In this document: positions 56,495-64,000 of the stretch, piece by piece
Layout of the letters: the number at the start of each line of letters is the position of its first letter
Numbering within the stretch: the stretch's first letter is position 1
Assembly: GCA_964034945.1 (NCBI GenBank)
Contig: OZ035960.1
Coordinates: 28,755,487 to 28,819,486, forward strand
Length of the DNA: 64,000 nucleotides
Origin: Chrysopilus asiliformis
Taxonomy: Eukaryota > Arthropoda > Insecta > Diptera > Rhagionidae
Direction of reading: 5' to 3'
Made by a program: the position numbers and the translations under genes
Notes under the pieces: generated by a model
The model's database searches: none
The model's input: the letters and a program-made list of their open reading frames with translations, nothing else
Told to the model about the DNA's origin: nothing

Positions 56495-57475
56495 TGAGTT
56501 GTGATCAACACAAAACTTTCCTCTGCAATATTTAATTTCGGAATAAATATGTGAAAAATAGTATTCAAAAATCTCGATAACCGTACAGATACTTAAAAAC
56601 AATTAAAGGAAAAAATGCAGGAAATTTTATTCCCTTTGAATTTGGTAATGTGAAATTTTTTTCATAATAGTGCATAGTTTCCGAGAACTTTTTAAAAAAC
56701 TTTATTTTTTTTAAATATGTTGAGAACCTTTAGATACTTAAAAACCGTTAAAACAAAAAAATGTGGAAAATTTAATTTCCTACAGACCGACAGACAGGTA
56801 AACATATAGAGAGATAGATAGATAGATAGACAGATTAACAGACAGACCGACCGACAGACCGACAGACAGACCGACAGACAGACCGACAGACAGACCGACA
56901 GACAGACCGACAGACAGACCGACAGACAGACCGACAGACAGACCGACAGACAGACCGACAGACAGACCGACAGACAGACCGACAGACAGACCGACAGACA
57001 GACCGACAGACAGACCGACAGACAGACCGACAGACAGACCGACAGACAGACCGACAGACAGACCGACAGACAGACCGACAGACAGACCGACAGACAGACC
57101 GACAGACAGACCGACAGACAGACCGACAGACAGACCGACAGACAGACCGACAGACAGACCGACAGACAGACCGACAGACAGACCGACAGACAGACCGACA
57201 GACAGACCGACAGACAGACCGACAGACAGACCGACAGACAGACCGACAGACAGACCGACAGACAGACCGACAGACAGACCGACAGACAGACCAAGTGATA
57301 AAGCGACACTCAGACGGACCAACAAATAGACAGGCAGACAGATGCATGGACATCCTCATAATTTTGCTGAAACGGATTTCGTAATGATCAGAAAGTTTCT
57401 ATCTGCCCCCATTCTCTAGTCGGTCTCCGTCATGAAAACAATAATTTCCCTCTATAGAAGAAGAAAGTAAAAAAT
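56495..57475 (+). repeat. Dispersed repeat family C, copy 2, with expanded minisatellite
   Basis: Begins 'gatcaacacaaaactttcct' and ends with 'tttccctctatagaagaagaaag'. It differs from the other copies by a hugely expanded (GACAGACC)-type block. Confidence 0.65.
56843..57290. repeat. 12-bp minisatellite (GACCGACAGACA)n, about 37 units
   Basis: Nearly perfect tandem array. Because 12 is a multiple of 3 and the unit lacks stops, three minus-strand frames stay open for about 170-205 codons (Cys-Leu-Ser-Val, Ser-Val-Gly-Leu and Cys-Arg-Ser-Val repeats). These are artefacts, not genes. Confidence 0.97.
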
Positions 57476-57797
57476 TTGATTCCCAAAATTTATTTTTCGC
57501 ATTTCTATCCGACGTATAGTTTCAGAGAAAAGTTTTTTAGGTAGGAGCTGTCCATAAAATATGTAACTAAAAATTTGAACACTCTTTAACTCCCCAAACA
57601 GTTTCTCAGACTACGTAATAACCCCAAAATCCAAACTTCGCCCCCTCATTGATAAAAAAAAATGTTGAAAAAGGGTTTTTAATGTAACACTTATAAAAAT
57701 TGCTTATAATTCAAAATAATGTTCAGACTCGTGTTGCGATTTCATGTTTATAACTCAGGTAAAAATTCACGGATTCGCTTTTAAATATAACAGAACC
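57476..57797. other. No recognised feature
   Basis: AT-rich spacer between family C copy 2 and the Harbinger relic. Confidence 0.5.
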
Positions 57798-58028
57798 TAA
57801 AGGTGCCGGTCCACATGAGAGTAAATGCCGGCGAGAACGTCTCGATAGCAGCTACTCGCGAATGGACACGTCTCTGAGAGTCGCTCGCAGAAACTCACAA
57901 AAACTCGCGAGCTATAGTTTTGCGAGCAGCCAAAAGTGATTCTACTCTCTAGTCGACACGCAACCACTGAACTCTCGGAGAGTTGCTCGCCAGATACGAA
58001 CGGCATTTGAATTTCGCTAGTAGCTCTC

Positions 58029-58205
58029 GAGAACGCAAGATGTCAAAAAAATCAAGATGTCAAAAAAAAAGCAATATGTGAAAAAAATCAAGATATTGGT
58101 TACCGGAGGAGATTAAAAAGTTTATCGAACTGTGTGAAGTGAACGAAATTCTGTGGGATGTTAAATGTGACGAATACCGTTCTCTCATTTTTGTAGTTTT
58201 TTTTT
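58029..58205 (+). pseudogene. MADF-domain protein N-terminal stump (Harbinger ORF)
   Basis: The frame 'RYWLPEEIKKFIELCEVNEI' followed by 'LWDVKCDEYR' is the start of a MADF domain. The codons before it are a triplicated 'aagatgtcaaaaaaatc' slip and contain a TGA (within 'atgtgaaaa'). No C-terminal part. Confidence 0.65.
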
Positions 58206-58214
58206 TTTATGACA

Positions 58215-58441
58215 ACCGGTTCGACAATTTTAATTAAAAAGTCTATTTCCGAACTTGTTAACCTAAAAAAATTTCTAAATTGTTCCGCGTCTTCAATTTG
58301 CAATTCTCTTATTAGACTTTTCCTGGCACCCAATAGATTTCTCCTTTGAATCCAGGACTTAACCCAGCACTTTTTTTTGCTGATTTTTTTATTTGGATTT
58401 TGCCCATGTGTGTATGCAAACTCGGTATATACAAGAAACAA
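58215..58441 (-). pseudogene. HARBI1-like transposase N-terminal stump
   Basis: The minus-strand frame has 'CWVKSWIQRRNLLGARKSLI', then 'RELQIEDAEQFRNFFRLTSS' and 'EIDFLIKIVEPVV'. This is the characteristic N-terminus of HARBI1-type transposases (W-R-WxxRR...LxxELxxED...FRxxFRM). It runs into antisense MADF sequence, so the nuclease domain is deleted. Confidence 0.75.
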
Positions 58442-58540
58442 GTACGACTTAGCGAAAAAGCGAATTTCATTAATCGATAGAGTACCTCAAAAAACGACAT
58501 AGATTTTAGAAAATCAATTTCGGCGGATATGTCAAAATAA

Positions 58541-59690
58541 TACTCAAGGGGCGAAACAAGAAAGAAGAGGGCTTCAAAATATCTAAAATTACAGTTAAAC
58601 TGCCCTTACTGTTTTCAAAGATCAAAGGCCTAATTTATCTAACACTCAGAAATACTTACTTAGCATAACAAAATGGATAAAAGAGTCAAAAACATATGTT
58701 CAATGTGCAAGCAGATACAGATAACACTATCAATAAACTGTTATAATTAATCATTTCAAATCTAGAATCTGTTCGAAAAATCATTTAAATATTTCGATTC
58801 TTGTGAATTATTTAAAGCTTGAATAGAAATTTTTCTGGTCAATTTAACAAGCCGAAACGGAAGAGCGAAGGAATATTCAAATTTTATTGAAGTGCTTCTC
58901 GTTAATAAATCACATTTCAAATGACTATAAATGAATTTTAACTGGAATTTAAAATTTCCCTAAAACAAAAAAGAAGCCTAGGCTCTTTAATTCTATTCAA
59001 ATATTTAAAGTATTGATTTTATTCTGCACTAATTTCAAATGGAAAATTGCAATTCGTTCTAGAAAACACATACATAATGTAGATAGAGAATCCGAATGGA
59101 AAACACGGTATTGATTTATCTGATGGTTCATTTAGGCTAGAGTGTCTGAATAGCAAATAAGAGGGCTGTTAGATCTTCAAAATTTGGACAACAATATGTC
59201 TTTTTTTAGTGCATAGAAAATTTTATTGCTATTTTACATCTAAATATAGTAAAAAGGAAACCGTTTTCCGTGTATGGCTAGGGTAAAATTACACATCAAC
59301 AAAATGTTCAAAAATAGTTTAATTTTTACTAAGTTTTTAGAGTAAGTTTATGTAGACTTGAGGGTAAATTTAAAACGATATGATCATGAGTTCAGAACTT
59401 AGAGCGCACTCTAAAAACTTGTTGTATAATTTAGCTTCCTTAAGGCCCGTTTGCGCAAACTATTCTTAAAAAACTAAGTAGAACTTAGCCTCACAGCTCT
59501 AAATGAACTAAAATTTCCAACGGAAGTATAATTTACCGTTACCATTCAAACGTTTCAGTTTAAAAAAGAAAATTGAGAGGTTATAGAGTAGTGATTTTTC
59601 TTGCCAAAGTTATTTTTCATTTTGCAAGAATTTTTTGGTTTTGTTCATATATTATCGATTTTTAACCGACTTCCAAAAAAGGAAGAGGTT
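58541..59690. other. No recognised feature
   Basis: AT-rich sequence without motifs or repeats I can name. Confidence 0.45.
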
Positions 59691-59699
59691 CTCGTTTGT

Positions 59700-59885
59700 A
59701 TTTTTATTTTTATCAATCGATTTTGGTTGTAGAGAAAGTTCCTAGTTGGGTGCCGCTGTAAGTTTCTCCCCGTGGCGCTATCGTTTCATACCCCCTCCCC
59801 TGCTAGTTTCTACATCGTTTGAGATATCGAGTTTGAATTTTTGTGTTGTGTTCAGTGTAACACCGGGAAGGTTCTTTTATACATA
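59700..59885 (+). repeat. Relative of the thrombospondin-intron repeat
   Basis: 'ggttgtagagaaagttccta', 'tttgagatatcgagtttgaa' and 'ttcagtgtaacaccgggaag' parallel 48190-48380. Confidence 0.6.
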
Positions 59886-60081
59886 GGAATGTGGAAAATC
59901 AAACATTACGAAAAACTTTGGCGCAGAAATCCACCTTTTTTTAGGTTTAAACAATTTAATCAAACATTACGACTTTTTGGAGTATTTTCATCAACTGAAA
60001 CGTCATTTACTTCATTTTTAGAATAAATACCAACTCATTTACTACAATGTCGTTCAGCTATTTAAATGAAATGCAACTTAA

Positions 60082-60702
60082 CCCTAATCCGCACACCCGG
60101 TGACTTTGAGTCACCGTTTCAGTCTTGAGAATGATTGTAACGAATGTTAAAAAAGTTATTGCATTCATTCTCCTTGACTTTGTTTTTTTTTATGCCAATA
60201 CTATTTAAAAACGAAAAAAAAAATTAAATTTTTTACTACAACAACATTCCGCTTTTATTCGTTCATGCCTAATCCACGCAGGCGGTGACTCACAGTCACA
60301 GTAACAGTTTTACCAGCAAAGAAAGGTTATTTTGGTATCAATTTGCTTCTGTTTCGCAAAATATCGGAGCGTAGTAGGCGATAATAACTGTAGCACTTCC
60401 CAAAAGAGAAAACGTTGCTTCCTGTGTCCCCATTGCAAAGGTCGCGCTTCGAAGCAAATATGTATGTGCAAATGCAAAAAAAAATGTTTGTAACGAACAT
60501 TCTTAAAAATCAATTTTATGCCACAATTCTAAATAGTGCGAATGATGCATATATGTATATATAAATAAATATTATTAATTGAATTAAAAACTGCAAACTT
60601 ACAAAATTTTTTTTTTATTAAATTATTCTATTTTTCCGGCATGATGACTGTGAGTCACCGCCTGCGTGGATTAAGGACAAAATTAGCCTGAGCTGATTAG
60701 GG
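60082..60702. mobile_element. piggyBac relic, 621 bp, TTAA target
   Basis: TTAA at 60078-60081 and 60703-60706. Ends CCCTAATCCGC and, inverted, CCCTAATCAGC. Internal 'gcggtgactcacagtcac' and 'gtgactgtgagtcaccgc' are long inverted repeats. Contains the C-terminal tail of a transposase. Confidence 0.8.
60394..60492 (+). pseudogene. piggyBac transposase C-terminal Cys-rich tail
   Basis: A plus-strand frame reads 'QKRKRCFLCPHCKGRASKQI' followed by 'CMCKCKKKCL' and a stop. The cluster of Cys pairs at the extreme C-terminus is the piggyBac cysteine-rich zinc-binding domain, preceded by the usual basic run. Nothing of the catalytic core remains. This supports the TTAA-based assignment. Confidence 0.6.
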
Positions 60703-60706
60703 TTAA

Positions 60707-62009
60707 TATATGTAGATATTAAACCGTTCGAATTTCGTAAAAGTATTTTTGCTAATTACAAGAAAATCAAATATTTGAAACGATATTCATTAAAATCATA
60801 AAATGTGGCTCAAACTCATTCGCAAAATTTATTAACCATTAAAAATAGTGATTTTTGTAGACAGTCAATCAGGCAAGAAAAGCATTTTCATTGTCTCAGT
60901 GATATCAATAAATTCTATAATCAATAATCAATAAAATTCATTTAATACATAATATATATTTAAATTGTTATTTATTTTTAGAATCTATATACACCTTGCA
61001 TTTTGTTCAACTACTTAAATTTATCGAATATTGAACATAAAGCCACAACTTTCCATGATTAAATAAAGCCTTTGCCATGGATTTCGATTGAATCATGAAA
61101 TATTTATGAGTTGACGATGTCATGCACAGAGTTGTCACAAAACTTGCATGACAGACGAATTTGCCTAATTGAAATCTCTGCAGTCGAACAAGAAAATTTA
61201 TTTAAAAAAAAAACGGAAAGAAAATTGGTTGCAAATATGAACTTCAAGTAACAGCCAAGCTATAGGCAAATAGCAAAAAAAAATCTTCTTGATTTAAAAT
61301 TCTTATTATATTGTGATTGTAAAGAATTTCGATTTGCATGTAAGAAATGCATAAGAAATTTTAGCTAGGGAAAAATGACTGAAGTCGGAAATTAGGGTAA
61401 ATATTGTCATCGTTGTAGAAATCAAAAAGCATTGTTTTTTCTAACTTTGTAAGTACACAAATTATTCAACAATTTCAACAAATCAAAGTCCTAACAAAAC
61501 GAATCAAATTAAATGCTAAATGACAAGACCATAAACTATGCATGACATTTAACGAAAAACGATTACGATGTGAAACTTTCATGTGCATGCAACATGTTAT
61601 GATACTAACCTAATCAGATAACATAAATCCATATTTACGAATGAGTAACTGACGAAACAATGTACTTTTTTACTAGTATTGTCTGTACATTTTTACCTAA
61701 CTTGTGTAGTCACTAATAGACTTCATTACGTGCCAGGTAATATTTTTATGTACTTATATACAAGTTACCTGGTTTACTCATGAATTTTTTTTTTGTTTTG
61801 ATTTTCTGAAATTAGAGCAATTTAAAAACATGAAGAAAAGTTTTACGTTTTTTCCCATAGACAAATACCTACATTTAACTTGAATATTAGACCAACTTAT
61901 CCTAACAATAATTTTCCTATCTATAAATTTTATATTTTTGACCAAATTTTCTTACCGCCTGCCCGCACCTACAGTTTCACATGGATTGCGAATAATGAGT
62001 GAATTGCAA
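60707..62009. other. No recognised feature
   Basis: AT-rich, no open frame worth calling, no repeat recognised. Confidence 0.5.
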
Positions 62010-62235
62010 AACTTCTTAAAACAACTACATAGATTATTATCGACATGCTCTTCATTTTTTCTTAAGCGAATTTCGATTGATCAGAAAGTTCCTTTTGAGG
62101 AATTTTCAAAAAAGTGTGTCACCCATGTCACACCATTTTCATGGGTGTGTCACCTAGCTGCACCCATTTTCGAGTCCGTCATCGAAAGAATATACAATAC
62201 TTTCCTTCTCTAACTACCCAGGGGACAGTAAAAAA
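62010..62235 (+). repeat. Dispersed repeat family C, 3' fragment
   Basis: 'gcgaatttcgattgatcaga' and 'gagtccgtcatcgaaagaat' followed by 'acaatactttccttctc' match the 3' ends of family C. The terminal palindrome is damaged. Confidence 0.5.
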
Positions 62236-62539
62236 TATATAATGCGTTTTGTCGTCGCTTGGAATGGCGGCAAGAATTCTCATCCTTGCCCCCATATCTC
62301 ATAAACTAGGTAAAGATTTTTAAAAGAGGGAATATACCTACTTTATTAAAAAAAGCACACGAATAGTCCGAGAAAAAGCAATTTACTCTTGATTTCGACA
62401 TTCAATCATCAACCAATCTTTTTGTCACAATCAAAAATCCATATACTTTTTAATACTTGATTTAGGACGAGCTATTGAGACCTCCAGCAAGAAGATAATG
62501 GAAGAAATGTAGAAAATTTTATTTTCTTTGACTTTGCCT

Positions 62540-63270
62540 TGCATATTTCTTATGACTTTGCATTTGACTTTGACAGTTTTTCCCATAAGCGCAAAGTTTC
62601 CAAGATATCTTCAAAAACTTATTTTTTTTAAATATGTCGAGAACTGTTAGAGATACGTAAAAACCGATAAGCCAAAAAATGCAGAAAATTTTGCGTCCTT
62701 TAAAACTTTTCATAAAAGCGCTTAGTTTTCGAGAAATTTTCAAAAAACTTAATTTTTTCCAAATATCTTGAGAACCCGGGTAATTCTACACACAGCGTTT
62801 TTGGACGAGGCGTTTTCCGAGAGTAAAAGCGAGTCCATTGATTTAGCATAGATATACGTAAAAACCGTTAAAGTAACAAATGTGGAAAATATTCTTTAAA
62901 TTTTGTTCCTTCATTGTATCCACAAAAAAAACGAATAGTTTTCGAGAAATTTCCAAAAAACGATATATTTTTAAAATATTTATATGGGATGTACCTGTTA
63001 TAGCCAACCCTACTTTTCCAAAAGCTGATAGAAAACTACGATTTTTGCAATACTCCTTTACAAAAAATTTCAAGTCGCTAGGTCAACGCGTTCTCGATTT
63101 ATTTATGATACGTACACAACGGACAGAGCAACAGACAGATGCACGGACATTCTCATAACTTTCCCCGAAACGGATTTCGTACTAATCAGAAAAGTTCCAT
63201 CTGCCCCCGTTCTCGAGTCAGTCTCCGTCATGAATACAATACTTTCTTCTGTAGAAGAGGAAAGAAAAAT
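62540..63270 (+). repeat. Dispersed repeat family C, copy 3
   Basis: 'aatatgtcgagaactgttag', 'aaaaaatttcaagtcgctag', a short GACA block (about 63121-63147), 'acattctcataactttcccc' and the terminal palindrome 'ctttcttctgtagaagagga'. An ~80-bp segment at about 62777-62855 interrupts it relative to copy 1. Confidence 0.6.
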
Positions 63271-63399
63271 GAAAAGTATTTTTTACAATTAGCTGAGGAA
63301 ATCTGACATACATCGAACAACCCCAAATTTTAATAAAAAAAAGATTAGTAAAATATTTCTAATAGTTATTCCACAAAAACTGCTAGCTTATAAAAAAAT

Positions 63400-63470
63400 T
63401 AACCCTAGATTGCCCAAGGAAGTCAAGCAGTCAATATGACTGCTTTTGGCAATATAGGTATAACACACAT
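63400..63470. repeat. TTAA-CCC half-element with inner hairpin
   Basis: 'ttaaccctagattgcccaag' looks like a piggyBac-type left end. 'attgcccaa' and 'ttggcaat', plus 'agcagtca' and 'tgactgct', form a hairpin. No right TTAA end was found. Confidence 0.3.
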
Positions 63471-63575
63471 ATATATATACCGTAAATGAAGGAGGGGGGA
63501 AGTAACTACAATTATTAATAAACGCATTTCTATGTTGTACAAAAAGTCACAAAATTCTAACAAATTGTGTCATTA

Positions 63576-64000
63576 CAGTGGAGTCCGCTTAAAAGAACAC
63601 TGAAAAATTGGTTCTCTTAAGCGGGTTGTTCTTTTAAGCGGTGTTTTTGATTCCGGGGGACCAAATAATGTATTTTACGAACAATGTAAAAATACATATA
63701 TCTTCAATTCTCCTTTTTTCACTTCTTTAAAAGAAAGGTTTTTATTTTGCAAAGCAATAGATCTCAACTCATTTTCTGCTTTTAATATTTTTGATAATGT
63801 AGAAATACCGCACTCATATTCTTTTGCAATCTCTTTTCTGTTGGCACCACTTTTCAATTTATCCAAAATCTCGATTTTCTGTTTAACAGAAAAAAATTGT
63901 TTACGAGATTTCAATGAAACATTTTTGAAACATGTGTTATGGGCGTTTTTTGGTAGAGTCACATGTTTTGTCGCTGTTCGTTTAAACGAATTTTTTTGTA
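63576..64000 (-). mobile_element. pogo/Tigger-type element, internally deleted, cut by window end
   Basis: The left terminus CAGTGGAGTCCGCTTAAAAG is preceded by TA at 63574-63575. A 15-bp inverted repeat (63585-63599 with 63627-63641) sits just inside. The transposase start is only about 100 bp away, so the core has been deleted. The other end lies beyond 64000. Confidence 0.75.
63675..63962 (-). pseudogene. pogo/CENP-B-type transposase N-terminal fragment
   Basis: The frame has 95 codons with 'QFFSVKQKIEILDKLKSGAN' and 'RKEIAKEYECGISTLSKILK'. This is the psq-type helix-turn-helix of pogo/Tigger and CENP-B proteins (residues about 25-65), which binds the terminal repeats. The CENP-B second domain and DDE core are absent. 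Confidence 0.85.

Larger units (their letters stand above)
57798..58540. mobile_element. Collapsed PIF/Harbinger element
   Basis: A possible left end follows TAA at about 57798 ('aggtgccggtccacatgaga'). A 230-bp G+C-rich zone follows, full of CTCGCGAG/GAGAGT motifs, then a MADF-protein stump and a convergent HARBI1 stump. Harbinger elements carry these two genes, so this is an internally deleted copy. I could not find the right terminus. Confidence 0.55.

Noticed and set aside
56692..57359. Three overlapping 174-205-codon minus-strand ORFs
   Set aside because: They are translations of the 12-bp minisatellite in three frames; no non-repeat domain.
1..64000. CRISPR array or prokaryotic operon
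   Set aside because: Tandem repeats found are contiguous without spacers, and the gene structure (introns, TE content) is eukaryotic.

Overview
The window looks like an AT-rich stretch of an insect nuclear genome. Introns are 51-65 bp, and it holds mariner, piggyBac, hAT, PIF/Harbinger and pogo relics, a Ty3/gypsy element, and Helentron-type repeats that strongly resemble the INE-1/DINE-1 family of Diptera. The order cannot be fixed from sequence alone; a dipteran is my best guess. There is one host gene I can support, a thrombospondin on the minus strand (46748-50553). Almost everything else recognisable is mobile DNA, much of it nested.

Layout. 1-3620: LINE/SINE-like tails, a TTAA MITE, Helentron copy 1, a LINE reverse-transcriptase relic with a (TC)n tail, and a second TTAA MITE. 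3871-9350: a 244-bp inverted-repeat MITE, a pogo-like MITE, and Helentron copy 2 split by a 1.86-kb inverted-repeat element. 9350-16240: mostly unassigned, with a hAT MITE and a perfect 42-bp hairpin. 16243-28130: a nearly intact, recently inserted gypsy retrotransposon on the minus strand with 2.37-kb LTRs, 4-bp target duplication, Lys-type primer-binding site, gag and pol, and another TIR element nested in its leader. 28135-30148: Helentron relatives, one split by a 496-bp TIR element, and a Harbinger-type MITE. 32211-34302: two TTAA MITEs sharing one TTAA; the second contains a full-length mariner with an intact DD34D transposase. 34380-41960: dispersed repeats, an inverted pair of 272-bp MITEs and a truncated mariner. 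44447-44530: a hammerhead-ribozyme-like motif. 45151-46515: Harbinger-like MITE, Helentron copy 3 and repeats. 46748-50553: thrombospondin. 51845-52753: hAT relic with perfect 8-bp target duplication. 56500-57475: a repeat with a 12-bp minisatellite. 57798-58540: collapsed Harbinger element (MADF plus HARBI1 fragments). 60082-60702: piggyBac relic. 62010-64000: repeats and a pogo/Tigger fragment cut by the window edge.

The thrombospondin has eight coding exons whose phases all agree and sum to 646 codons plus stop. It would be a secreted Ca2+-binding matrix glycoprotein, but the model has only a signal peptide and about 17 residues before its first EGF-like module, so the usual coiled coil is missing. 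Apart from this gene the interest lies in the nesting of elements. Several insertions can be dated relative to each other because the empty target site survives in a paralogous repeat.
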